In this document: one piece after another, positions 27,021 to 37,580 of the stretch
Position numbering within the stretch: position 1 is the stretch's first letter
How the letters are laid out: every line of letters starts with the position of its first letter
Assembly (NCBI GenBank): GCA_903921455.1
Contig: CAIXPZ010000206.1
Coordinates: 31,225 to 95,224 of the forward strand
Length of the DNA: 64,000 nt
Source of the DNA: an uncultured Verrucomicrobia subdivision 3 bacterium
Lineage (GTDB): Bacteria > Verrucomicrobiota > Verrucomicrobiae > Limisphaerales > UBA11358
Direction of reading: 5' to 3'
Program-made: the position numbers and the translations under genes
Notes under the pieces: model-generated
What the model saw: the letters and a program-made list of their open reading frames with translations, nothing else
What the model was told of the DNA's origin: nothing
Database searches by the model: none

Positions 27021-29642
27021 TTACTGAACGTCCTCCAGCCCGACGTCAATTCCCTGACCGCCTATCGTTTGATGGCAGTGGACGGCGATTAATAACTTCG
27101 CACCGGGTTTCATGATGGCCTTTGCTGCCGGCGCAATTGGCAGGGAAACATAGTCGGCCGCAAAACCATTTTCCTTTGCGGCCGGGATGCCGTTGACGTA
27201 AATCTCCACATCCTCGTCGTGGTAAACGCTGAACTGAAGCTGCGAGTGCTCGGCAGCCGGCAGCGTGATTTCGCGGCGAAGCCAGATGTCGGCGGTATGC
27301 CAGTCCGTGCCGATGACGGCCCCGGGCGTATGCGCCGTGCCAAAGCCGGATTTCCCCTGCGACCACGCGGCATCATTGAAGTCCGGCTGGAGCCAATCCG
27401 CCGGCGGCGTTTGAGCGGTGTAGCGCCACAGCGCCGGCTGCGTTTCCGCCGTCGGCACCACGACGGTGATGCGGGGCGGGGTCGGCAATGGCGCCCAGTT
27501 GGCGGCTTTGGTCGTGTCGCGACCGGACCATTTCCGCCACAGCTTCGGAGCCAGCAATGGCTTGATGAAGATGCCGCCGAGGACGGGGCGCGCGTGCATG
27601 CCCGCCTCCTTCGCGGTTTGCGTCCAGTAAAAATCCGCGAACGGCACGCGGCTGGGCGTGGTGTTGACGTAGTCGTAGATCGGGTCAACCAGCCGTTTGA
27701 AATCGCCATCGTTCCCGGTGAGCGACGCGGTCCAGAACGACCACGGCAATTCGGCGTAAGGCTTGCGGTTGTCCAGCGCGAGGCCGTAGCGATGCATCAC
27801 CGCGGGATAGGAGTTCATTTCTTTTTTCAACACGGCGGGCGGGAATAATTTGAGCCCGAGAACCTGGTCCCAGATCAAATTATATTTCTGGCTCCACGAA
27901 CCGGGCTGGTCGAATGCGAGCCGGAAGTGGTCGCCGTCGCTGGCTTCCTTGACCCAGCGCGCCGCGAACTGTTTCGCCAGGGCGGTGAATCCCTTCGCCT
28001 TGTCCGGCTCGCCGCGCCGCTCGCAAAGTTTGCCGAACGCGCCGAGCGCGACGATGGCCTTGGCGGAGAGATTGACGTTGTGGGCGAGGTGGCCGGCGAA
28101 ATCATCCGTGCACAACTGCAACTCGGGGTCGACCCCCTTTTCCTTCAGGTAATCCGCCCACTGCATCAGCACCGGCCAGTAAGGCGCGGCGAAATCCGCA
28201 TTGCCCTCGCGCTCGGCCAGCGCGGTGACGAGGATGATGAGATTCGCCGATTCTTCGACGGGCATCTGATGGTCCGCCGTGCGCTCGCCACCGCCGTAGA
28301 CCTGGCCGTTGGCGAGCGGATACGTGCCGAGATCGTGCGGTGCAAAGGGGAATTTCCAGCGCGGCGAACCCGCATAAGCCAGGGGCGGCACCAGCATGGC
28401 CTTGGTCAGCGACGGGCTGAACAGCAGGCAGAACGGCGCCAGCGGATAAATCACATCCACCGTGCCGATGCAGCCGTTGCTGGTGTTTTCCTTGGGGAAC
28501 AGGAGCGGCTGGCCGTTCGCGTCGGCGACAAGCTTGCAGCCGGCGACGATCTGGCGGTAGGCGAGCGCGCAGAGTTGCGCGAATTTCTCACCGCCGACCT
28601 GCGTCATGTCCGCCATGAATTCCGCGTCGAACTGTGCGCAGCGTTTCACGAGCGCCGTATAATCGGCGGCGGCTTTTTTCAAGAGCGCTCTGGCGTCATC
28701 GCCGTTGCGCCGCCAGTAGGGCCGGAGATTCTTTTTGAAATACTGGATCGAAAACTCGTCGTCATAGGCCAGCATGAGCCAGCGCGTAACCGGCTGGGAT
28801 CCGACCTTGCGGAAATCAAAGGACACGCCCAGCGGCGGCGCGGCGGCGGCGGACATCGCCGGCTGTCCGCCTTCCGCTGACGGCGAATGCTGGGGCACGA
28901 TGTAAATCTTGTTAGTGCTCCAGCTCGCGGGGTCCCCCAGGCTGACATGCGACGTGAACTCATACGCATGGGGCGACACCAGGACTTGCTCCTCCGGGGC
29001 GGCGAGATAGAGCTGGCCCCAGTCGATCCGCAGGTTATCACCTTTTTTTCGCAAGACCGGCTGCTCGACCGAGCCGGCCACGGCCACGCCGAGGCCGTCG
29101 ATCATTTCGTAAGTGGTGCGAACGGGCTGCTGCGGCTCGTTCACGGCGATCTCGGGGTTGACTAGAAATTGCGCGCCGACCGAATGTTCTTTTCCGTCTG
29201 TCGAACGGACCGCGAAGGTTACATAGGTTACCGGCCGCGACAGGAGATCGAGGTCATCCGGCAGGACGGGCGACATGAAGGTCACGGTCAGCGCCACCCC
29301 TGCGCCGGCAAATGTGTAAATGCTCCGGGTGGGCGTCACGTTGAGGCCGGTCTGCGGCAGCGCGGGGAAAAAATCCGGTTGCGTCCCCATCACGCGATAC
29401 GCCCGGCCATCAATCAGCACCGTGCTGGTGAGGCGCTGCGGCTTGCGCGTCCAATGCACCGTGTCCGCGTCCGTCAGTTTATCCGCCGGCGACCAGATGC
29501 TGAAATACGGGTCAGCCGCGACCAGCGGGACGGCGGGCGGACGGAATTCCGCCGTGCCCGCAAATGCGTTTGCGCTGCCGGGGAGAAAAAAAACCGTCGC
29601 GAGCAAGGCGGCCCGGAGGGTTGGATGAGAAATCAAGTTCAT
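27021..29642 (-). CDS. Secreted glutaminase A-like protein (DUF4964/DUF5127/DUF4965/DUF1793) with C-terminal jelly-roll domain
   Basis: 873 residues with a signal peptide ending near GSANAFA. Near residues 30-75, RPPAVPLVAADPYFSIWSPAD and TSTVLIDG match the DUF4964 start of fungal glutaminase A-like proteins. The centre carries DUF5127/DUF4965 features, including YRQIVAGCKLVADANGQPLLFPKENTSNGCIGTVDVIYP and CTDDFAGHLAHNVNLSAKAI. The last about 150 residues add a galactose-binding-type beta domain (DFNDAAWSQGKSGFG, WLRREITLP, DVEIYVNG). Whether it hydrolyses glutamine is unproven. Confidence 0.85.
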   Translation of the reverse strand: MNLISHPTLRAALLATVFFLPGSANAFAGTAEFRPPAVPLVAADPYFSIWSPADKLTDADTVHWTRKPQRLTSTVLIDGRAYRVMGTQPDFFPALPQTGLNVTPTRSIYTFAGAGVALTVTFMSPVLPDDLDLLSRPVTYVTFAVRSTDGKEHSVGAQFLVNPEIAVNEPQQPVRTTYEMIDGLGVAVAGSVEQPVLRKKGDNLRIDWGQLYLAAPEEQVLVSPHAYEFTSHVSLGDPASWSTNKIYIVPQHSPSAEGGQPAMSAAAAPPLGVSFDFRKVGSQPVTRWLMLAYDDEFSIQYFKKNLRPYWRRNGDDARALLKKAAADYTALVKRCAQFDAEFMADMTQVGGEKFAQLCALAYRQIVAGCKLVADANGQPLLFPKENTSNGCIGTVDVIYPLAPFCLLFSPSLTKAMLVPPLAYAGSPRWKFPFAPHDLGTYPLANGQVYGGGERTADHQMPVEESANLIILVTALAEREGNADFAAPYWPVLMQWADYLKEKGVDPELQLCTDDFAGHLAHNVNLSAKAIVALGAFGKLCERRGEPDKAKGFTALAKQFAARWVKEASDGDHFRLAFDQPGSWSQKYNLIWDQVLGLKLFPPAVLKKEMNSYPAVMHRYGLALDNRKPYAELPWSFWTASLTGNDGDFKRLVDPIYDYVNTTPSRVPFADFYWTQTAKEAGMHARPVLGGIFIKPLLAPKLWRKWSGRDTTKAANWAPLPTPPRITVVVPTAETQPALWRYTAQTPPADWLQPDFNDAAWSQGKSGFGTAHTPGAVIGTDWHTADIWLRREITLPAAEHSQLQFSVYHDEDVEIYVNGIPAAKENGFAADYVSLPIAPAAKAIMKPGAKLLIAVHCHQTIGGQGIDVGLEDVQ

Positions 29643-29768
29643 ACGTTGGTGTTGAGGCGCGAGTGAAGGGAAAACTTTCGCGCTTTTCGCGTCCGCCTGT
29701 CCATCAAATTCCGCCGCGGCCTGCGGAACCGGAAATTTGCTCGCCGCCGCCGACCGCGCGTGCGTCGG

Positions 29769-30326
29769 TCATTTGTCGGCCTTGAGATTGGTGATGGTTT
29801 TCCGCGCCTGCGCGATCAAATCATATAGCTGCGGCAGCTGCACTGCCGTCAGCGGAATCCGCGGGTGCACGTCGTATTGCACAAAATACAGGACGCTGCC
29901 CGACCGGCGCAGACCGGTGGCGATCACCCGCAGGCCCGCCTTGGTGCTATAGCTGGCTTCAAAGCCGGGCAGGGAGGTGATCTCGTTGTTGATCTTGCTG
30001 AGATAGTTCAACCCGTTGAGCAGGGAATCAATTTCGCTGTCATCCACCAGTATCCGCTCGCGCGTCTCCGGGTTGCTGCCGAGTCCGATGCTCAGTCCGT
30101 AGCGGACCTGGCCGCTGCTGGCGTCCGTGGTCTCCTTGCACCGCACGGTGATCTCCTCCGCGCCGGCGGCGATCTCGCCGATGTGACTGTAGGCTTTGAT
30201 GAGGACCACGCCGGTCTGGGCCTCGAACACGCCGAGGTCGGTCTTGAGGGCGTTGGTATCCTGGGCGGCGGCGGTCCAGGTGAACGCGCCGAGCAGGCAA
30301 GCGAGCAGGAGGGTGGCTGATTTCAT
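29769..30326 (-). CDS. Hypothetical secreted protein
   Basis: 185 residues from ATG 30326, selected because MKSATLLLACLLGAFTWTAAA is a signal peptide; longer readings put charged residues before it. The mature part has GVFEAQTGVVLIKAYSHIGEI, a cluster of beta-prone segments and a helical C-terminus (LYDLIAQARKTI). No family recognised. It stands alone between the glutaminase-like gene and the membrane protein gene, same strand. Confidence 0.7.
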   Translation of the reverse strand: MKSATLLLACLLGAFTWTAAAQDTNALKTDLGVFEAQTGVVLIKAYSHIGEIAAGAEEITVRCKETTDASSGQVRYGLSIGLGSNPETRERILVDDSEIDSLLNGLNYLSKINNEITSLPGFEASYSTKAGLRVIATGLRRSGSVLYFVQYDVHPRIPLTAVQLPQLYDLIAQARKTITNLKADK

Positions 30327-30480
30327 ATGCTTCTGTGAATAGGTAATGTCCCGTTTCATGGACACTGGTTAAAACTCCGGTCCGTCCATAAAGTTGCATG
30401 ACGTCGAAGTCCCGCTATGCCGAGTATAGTTTTAGTTCGGTGAATGTGATTTTGTCATTTTTTAAACGGAAGTGTGATGT

Positions 30481-31104
30481 TTAGCAATTGTTGCCAGTAT
30501 TGCCCTCCGTTTGACCTTGGCTGCCAGTTTGTTGGCTTTCCTCAACTGCCTTGGCGAACTGGTCTTTCGCCTCGGGCGACATGCCGTGGGACAGTTTGAG
30601 GTGCAAATGATCCCGCAGGAATTCCTCAATGGTCATCCATTTATCTTCCACGCGGATGCGGTGCGTCCAGGCGCAGATCACTTGCAACTGACCTTGCAGC
30701 CGTTGGACTTCCGCCGTGGACTGGCGCAGTTCGGTCAGCGTCTGTTCCAGTTCCTGCCGCGCCAGCTCTTTTTTTCGCAGATTATCGCGCAGGGCTTTCA
30801 CCGCCAGCCCCAGGATCAGCAATGAACTAAAGCTGACCAGAATGTTCCAATACCAATACGCCAGATGGGTGTAATGATGTCCGGAGCGGATGTCCGCATA
30901 GCCCCACGTCAGCGCCCCGATGAAGGCCGAGATCATCACTTCGGTGCGCCGCAGATACCACGCGGTGATGGAGATCGGGATGAAATAAAAGACATCCAGA
31001 TGCAGTTCGGCGCCCGTGAAGTAATCGGCCAGGCCGACCACCGTTTGCACCATCAAGCTGACCAACATGACCCGCAGTCGGTTCAACATGTCAGCTCGGT
31101 TCAT
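30481..31104 (-). CDS. Membrane sensor-like protein with a degenerate C-terminal zinc-type motif
   Basis: 207 residues from ATG 31104. Hydrophobic helices (about 10-30, 38-58, 62-75, 84-110) with FYFIPISITAWYL fit an integral-membrane sensor domain. A coiled coil (ELEQTLTELRQSTAEVQRLQGQL) leads to a C-terminal segment VICAWTHRIRVEDKWMTIEEFL and LSHGMSPEAKDQF. This looks like the CAxCKxIR..W...E.YL..H....FSHGxCPxC motif found at the end of PAS or response regulator proteins, but three of the four cysteines are gone. It follows glnS by 32 bp. No signalling output domain is present. Confidence 0.65.
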   Translation of the reverse strand: MNRADMLNRLRVMLVSLMVQTVVGLADYFTGAELHLDVFYFIPISITAWYLRRTEVMISAFIGALTWGYADIRSGHHYTHLAYWYWNILVSFSSLLILGLAVKALRDNLRKKELARQELEQTLTELRQSTAEVQRLQGQLQVICAWTHRIRVEDKWMTIEEFLRDHLHLKLSHGMSPEAKDQFAKAVEESQQTGSQGQTEGNTGNNC

Positions 31105-31136
31105 CTGTCTGCAGAGCGGTGGAATGGGGGGGGCGG

Positions 31137-32936
<1,800 letters not shown>

Positions 32937-33011
32937 AAAAAGGTCTCGCAGCGTAACAAAGGACTTGGCGGATGTCCAATCACCAGCCAACAATGCGCGC
33001 GTCAAATAGGA

Positions 33012-34151
33012 ATGAACAGCATCGAAACCATCATTTGCTTGATCCTGCTACTCATGGCGGTGCCGGATTTATGCCGCAAACTCGGGCGCCCGGCGCTGGC
33101 CAATGTGCTGTTCGTTGTCTTCGGTCTCGCGCTGGAGCCGCTCGTGAAGACCGACGTTGCGACGATGATCAAAGAGGCGGGCGAAGTGGGCTTCCTGCTG
33201 GTGCTGTTCGAGGTCGGGCTGGAAATCGATCTGCCGAAGCTGCGCGAGTTGTTGCCGTCGCTGCGGTTCGCGGTGCAGTGGTCGCTCGTGCAATATCCCG
33301 TGGTGCTCGCGCTGGCGTGCGTCTCCGGCGTGAGCTGGCCGGAAAGCCTGCTGGCGGCGGCGGCTCTGACCGGCTGTTCGATGAGCATGGCGTATTTTGG
33401 CTGGAAACATTATCCGGGCATCACGGATGCGGCGCGGGCCTTCACCCTGCAGATCATGATCGCGCTGGAAGTGCTGGCTATCGTGGTGTTGAGTGTCGGC
33501 TCGGTGGCGCTCAAATCGGGCTTTGGCTGGACCGTCGTGTTCAAGCTCATCGGCATGGCGGTCACGGTGTTTCTCATCAGCCGATTCGCCACGCACGTCG
33601 TGCAGCTGTGTCAGACCATCATCCAAAAGACGACGCACTGGCGCGTGCATTTCTTGGTGCTGCTGGTGCTGATCATCTGCGCCGCCGGCGAACGGCTGGG
33701 GCTTTCGGCGGCGAAGACGGCGTTCTTTCTGGGCATGTTCATGAGTCGTGCGCAGTTTGAAGGCGTCGGCGTGGAGGAATACATCGCGCCGATCAGCCGC
33801 CGGTTCCTGATCCCGATTTTCTTCATGTCACTCGGTCTTCTGGTGGACTTGCGGATGGTCATTTCCCACATGGCGCTGTTGGCATTGTGTGGGGCGATGT
33901 TGTTGGTTGGTTTCCGCGAGATCATCCATCGGCGCTGGCTGAAGACGGGTGGCGACGCCGGCACTTACCTGTTGCTTTGCCCGAACCTCACGATGGCGGC
34001 GCTGGCGGCGACGTCGTTGCACGCCGCCGGCAATCGTGACGCGGCAACGTGGGTGACCTTGAGCGGACTTTTGATGTCGTTGATTTCGCTCTGGCTGCTG
34101 CCTCGCGGGCAGTTGCCGGAAACAAAACCGGATGTGGTCAAGCCCGCTTAA
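33012..34151 (+). CDS. Kef/CPA2-type cation:proton antiporter
   Basis: 379 residues from ATG 33012, 75 bp from the divergent glnS start. About ten to twelve hydrophobic helices, with [27 protein letters not shown] and the ETS-type [15 protein letters not shown] region of CPA2 exchangers. There is no RCK/TrkA-N domain at the C-terminus, so it is the membrane part only. The family exchanges Na+ or K+ for H+. It overlaps the carbonic anhydrase gene by 4 bp at the stops. Confidence 0.9.
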   Translation: MNSIETIICLILLLMAVPDLCRKLGRPALANVLFVVFGLALEPLVKTDVATMIKEAGEVGFLLVLFEVGLEIDLPKLRELLPSLRFAVQWSLVQYPVVLALACVSGVSWPESLLAAAALTGCSMSMAYFGWKHYPGITDAARAFTLQIMIALEVLAIVVLSVGSVALKSGFGWTVVFKLIGMAVTVFLISRFATHVVQLCQTIIQKTTHWRVHFLVLLVLIICAAGERLGLSAAKTAFFLGMFMSRAQFEGVGVEEYIAPISRRFLIPIFFMSLGLLVDLRMVISHMALLALCGAMLLVGFREIIHRRWLKTGGDAGTYLLLCPNLTMAALAATSLHAAGNRDAATWVTLSGLLMSLISLWLLPRGQLPETKPDVVKPA

Positions 34152-34786
34152 CTTTCGCTCACGAGCGGCGAGAACTGCCGCGTCTCGGGGTCATAGGCGA
34201 AGAGTTCCGCCGTGGCGATCTTGAAGAACCAGCCGTGCAGCCGCAGGGAACCGTCCATCAACCTTTCCTGCACGCAGGAATAGCTGTGCAGGTTATCGAG
34301 GCCGAATAGGACATTTTCCTCGGCGGCGGCGGTTTCGCGCTCGGTGGTGTCGTGCAGATGCGCGTAGTCTTTTTTCAGCGTCTCCAGCACCGGCGCGGCA
34401 AGATGCAACCAATCGCGGAGATGCGGCATGGCGGCGCTCACCGGCTTTTTGTCGAGCATCGCGGTGATGGCCCCGCACTGCGAATGGCCGCAGATGACAA
34501 TGTCGCTGACGCGCAGCGTCTCCACGGCGAACTCGATGGCGGCGGCCGTGGAATTGGTGTCGCCGCGCACGTTGGCCGGCGGCACGATGTTGCCGACGTT
34601 TTTCACGACGAACAGATCGCCCGGTTTGCTCTGGGTGATCAGTTCCGCCAGCACGCGCGAATCCGAGCACGTGATGAATAGCGTGTGCGGATTCTGCCCT
34701 TCCTGCGACAGCTTGCGGAACAGCTTGCGGTAATTGCCGAACTCGTCGGTGCGAAACTTGTGGACGCCTTCGATGAGCCGTTGCAT
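34148..34786 (-). CDS. can: Beta-class carbonic anhydrase
   Basis: 212 residues. Zinc ligands and active site: CSDSRVL (Cys and Asp/Arg), GHSQCGAITAML (His and Cys), with KNVGNIVPP between. It interconverts CO2 and bicarbonate. It stands 6 bp downstream of purE, which uses CO2/bicarbonate-derived carboxylated intermediates, so a functional link in purine synthesis is plausible (inference). Convergent 4-bp overlap with the antiporter gene. Confidence 0.95.
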   Translation of the reverse strand: MQRLIEGVHKFRTDEFGNYRKLFRKLSQEGQNPHTLFITCSDSRVLAELITQSKPGDLFVVKNVGNIVPPANVRGDTNSTAAAIEFAVETLRVSDIVICGHSQCGAITAMLDKKPVSAAMPHLRDWLHLAAPVLETLKKDYAHLHDTTERETAAAEENVLFGLDNLHSYSCVQERLMDGSLRLHGWFFKIATAELFAYDPETRQFSPLVSES

Positions 34787-34792
34787 GGGGAA

Positions 34793-35293
34793 TCAGGGGG
34801 CGAGCGTTTTGTTCTTGGCGCGGGATTCTTCCATCAGGCGCACCTTGAATTTTTTCAACTCTTCCTGCAGGCGCGCGTCGCCGGTGGCCAGGATCTGCAC
34901 GGCGAGGATGCCGGCATTGCGCGCGCCATTGATGGCGACCGTCGCCACCGGCACGCCCGGCGGCATTTGCACCATCGAGAGCAGCGAGTCAAAGCCGTCG
35001 GTGGCCTTGCCGAGAATCGGGATGCCGATGACCGGCAACGTGGTAAACGCCGCCGTGACACCCGCGAGATGCGCCGCGCCGCCCGCGCCGCAAATGAACG
35101 CCTTGATGCCGCGCGCCGGGGCGCCGGAAACGTATTCCTCCAGCCCGTGCGGATCGCGATGGGCGGAGATTACTTTTGCTTCGCTGCCAATGCCGAATTC
35201 CGCCAGCACTTCGGCGGCAGCTTTCATCGTGGGCCAGTCGGAATCGCTGCCCATCAGAATACCTACCAGTGTTTTATTTGTGTTTGCACTCAT
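34793..35293 (-). CDS. purE: N5-carboxyaminoimidazole ribonucleotide mutase
   Basis: 166 residues from ATG 35293 (MSANTNKTLVGILMGSDSDW); longer readings to 35362 are not supported. Key features are the GSDSDW start, SAHRDP, GAGGAAHLAGV and PVIGIPI. The enzyme moves the carboxyl group of N5-CAIR in de novo purine synthesis. No purK is nearby. Same strand as the carbonic anhydrase gene, 6 bp apart. Confidence 0.95.
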   Translation of the reverse strand: MSANTNKTLVGILMGSDSDWPTMKAAAEVLAEFGIGSEAKVISAHRDPHGLEEYVSGAPARGIKAFICGAGGAAHLAGVTAAFTTLPVIGIPILGKATDGFDSLLSMVQMPPGVPVATVAINGARNAGILAVQILATGDARLQEELKKFKVRLMEESRAKNKTLAP

Positions 35294-35384
35294 CGGTCGG
35301 AGTATAGCGGAAGCTCCGCTAAATGTCATCATTCCAAAATATTCTAAGTTCCTTTTTCGCATCGCTCACGGGTAAGATGGCTGC

Positions 35385-36602
35385 GTGACCGGCTGGCAAA
35401 GAATTTCCGAATTTCTGGCGCTGCGGCGAAACACCTCGCTGCTGCTGGTCGCGCTGGTGCTGGCGGGCACGGGCGAGAAGCTCTGGTTGGGGTTCGCGCC
35501 GAAATATATCGAAACGCTCGGCGGCACGGTGCTCATCATCGGCTTGTTCGATGCGTTGCAAACTTTTCTCGGCGCAATCTACGCCTACCCCGGCGGCTGG
35601 CTGACGGATCATTGGGGCCAAAGAAAATCACTGCTGCTGTTCAGCGTCATATCCCTGGCCGGCTATATTTTGGTTTTGATCTGGCAGCACTGGCTGGCGC
35701 TGTTGCTCGGTTCGTTTTTCTTTCTCGCGTGGAGCGCGCTGTCGCTGCCGGCGACGTTCTCCGTCATCGCCACGTCCTTGCAAAGCCATCGCCACACAAT
35801 GGGCGTGGGCGTGCAATCCATGATCCGCCGCGTGCCGATGATGCTCGGGCCACTGCTGGGCGGCTGGCTACTCACGCGTTACGGCTGGACAGACGGCGTG
35901 CGCTACGCGCTCGCGCTCTGCATTGCGATGAGCCTGCTGACACTGGCATTCCAGTGGTTCATGTTCGAGCCGGAGGCTGGCAGGGCTGGCCTGCCGGTCA
36001 GCCAGGCGACGCAGCAGCGGCGCTCTGCCATTTCATTTCTCGGGGTCGTAAAGACCTTCACGCCCGCGCTGCGTGAACTGCTCGTCAGCGACATCCTCAT
36101 CCGCTTCTGCGAGCGGATCCCGTATGCGTTTATTATCTTGTGGGCGATGGACTCCGGCGGCGTGACCCCGCAGCAATTTGGTTATCTTGTCACGTTTGAG
36201 ATGGTCACGGCCATGTTCTGCTACATTCCGGTTGCGCACCTCGCCGATAAATACGGTTGCCGGCCGTTCGTGCTGGTCACATTTGTTTTCTTCACGCTGT
36301 TTCCGCTGACACTGCTTTGGGCGCATGATTTCAAATGGCTGGCGCTGGCGTTCGTCGTGCGGGGGCTGAAGGAATTTGGCGAGCCGGCGCGCAAGGCGCT
36401 GATCATCAGTGAGGCTACCCCGGAACTCCGCGCGCGGACTTACGGAGCGTATTATTTGATCCGCGACTGCACAGTGACGAGCGGCTCGTTGCTTGGCGCA
36501 TGGCTGTGGAGTATGGGGCCGGCGGCCAATTTCATTGGCGCGACCGTTTGCGGCGCGCTGGGGACGGTTTGGTTCTGGTGGTTCATTTATCGAAAAAAAT
36601 GA
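35385..36602 (+). CDS. MFS transporter
   Basis: 405 residues from GTG 35385. Twelve hydrophobic segments, with the MFS loop 2-3 signature GGWLTDHWGQRKSLLL and its repeat in the second half (AHLADKYGCRPF). The substrate cannot be read from the sequence. It is divergent from purE (91 bp apart) and followed by a Tat-exported isomerase and a Gfo/Idh/MocA oxidoreductase, so it may carry sugars or related compounds (inference). Confidence 0.88.
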   Translation: MTGWQRISEFLALRRNTSLLLVALVLAGTGEKLWLGFAPKYIETLGGTVLIIGLFDALQTFLGAIYAYPGGWLTDHWGQRKSLLLFSVISLAGYILVLIWQHWLALLLGSFFFLAWSALSLPATFSVIATSLQSHRHTMGVGVQSMIRRVPMMLGPLLGGWLLTRYGWTDGVRYALALCIAMSLLTLAFQWFMFEPEAGRAGLPVSQATQQRRSAISFLGVVKTFTPALRELLVSDILIRFCERIPYAFIILWAMDSGGVTPQQFGYLVTFEMVTAMFCYIPVAHLADKYGCRPFVLVTFVFFTLFPLTLLWAHDFKWLALAFVVRGLKEFGEPARKALIISEATPELRARTYGAYYLIRDCTVTSGSLLGAWLWSMGPAANFIGATVCGALGTVWFWWFIYRKK

Positions 36603-36678
36603 TGGCGCACCTGTGTTTATGACCTGTAACTTTCCGGCCAGCCACCCGTCCAACGTTGAACCCCGACACATTAATATT

Positions 36679-37554
36679 ATGACTCGTCGAAAATTTCTCC
36701 AAGCCGCCGCCCTCGCCGCCGCCGCCACGCCATTACTTACCAAGGTGTCGCACGCACAAGCCGCCGTTTCTGCCAAACTAAAGGGCAACATACGCCAGAG
36801 CGCGTGCCGTTGGTGCTATGGCAAGATTAAATTGGAAGACCTTTGCGCGGCGGGCAAGGAGATGGGCTTGGTCGGAATTGATCTGCTCCAGCCAAGTGAT
36901 TTTGAGACCGTCAAGAAACATGAGCTTGTCTGTTCGATGGTTTCCAATCCCACGGTGGATGGACTGGGTGGCATTGGCAAGGCGTGGAACCGCACCGAGT
37001 ATCACGACAAGCTCGTGCCGGCCTACGAACAGCACCTCCAGGCCACGGCGGACGCGGGCTTTGAGCGCCTGATTTGTTTTTCCGGTAACCGTGCGGGCCT
37101 CGATGACGAGCAGGGTCTGGCGAATTGCGCCGAGGGTTTAAAGCGCATTATGCCGCTGGCAGAAAAATTGAAGGTGACCGTCTGCATGGAACTGCTGAAC
37201 AGCAAGCGCAACCACAAGGATTACCAGTGCGACCACGTGGCCTGGGGGGCGGAACTCGTGAAGCGCATCGGCTCCGAGCGCTTCAAACTGCTCTATGACA
37301 TTTATCACATGCAGATCATGGATGGCGACATCTGTGACACGATCAAGGAAAACCATCAATACTTCGACCATTACCACACCGGCGGCGTGCCGGGCCGCGC
37401 TGAAATCGACCAGACCCAGGAGTTAAATTACGCGCGCATCATGCAGGCGATCCTGGACACCGGCTTTAAGGGCTTCGTCGCGCAGGAATTCATCCCGAAA
37501 CGTTCCGATCCGCTGGCGTCACTGCGCCAGGCGGTGACAATTTGCGACGTGTGA
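36679..37554 (+). CDS. Tat-exported TIM-barrel isomerase (hydroxypyruvate isomerase/sugar epimerase family)
   Basis: 291 residues from ATG 36679. Twin-arginine signal MTRRKFLQAAALAAAATP. The AP-endonuclease-2-type TIM barrel has metal ligands in VCMELLNSKRNHKDYQCDH, LLYDIYHMQIMDGD, HTGGVPGRAEID and FVAQEFIPKR. Family members isomerise hydroxypyruvate, ketoses or inositol products. It is 26 bp before a Tat-exported oxidoreductase, so the pair probably acts together on an extracytoplasmic sugar or sugar acid (inference). Confidence 0.88.
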   Translation: MTRRKFLQAAALAAAATPLLTKVSHAQAAVSAKLKGNIRQSACRWCYGKIKLEDLCAAGKEMGLVGIDLLQPSDFETVKKHELVCSMVSNPTVDGLGGIGKAWNRTEYHDKLVPAYEQHLQATADAGFERLICFSGNRAGLDDEQGLANCAEGLKRIMPLAEKLKVTVCMELLNSKRNHKDYQCDHVAWGAELVKRIGSERFKLLYDIYHMQIMDGDICDTIKENHQYFDHYHTGGVPGRAEIDQTQELNYARIMQAILDTGFKGFVAQEFIPKRSDPLASLRQAVTICDV

Positions 37555-37580
37555 TTTTAACCTTTTAATACACATAATAT

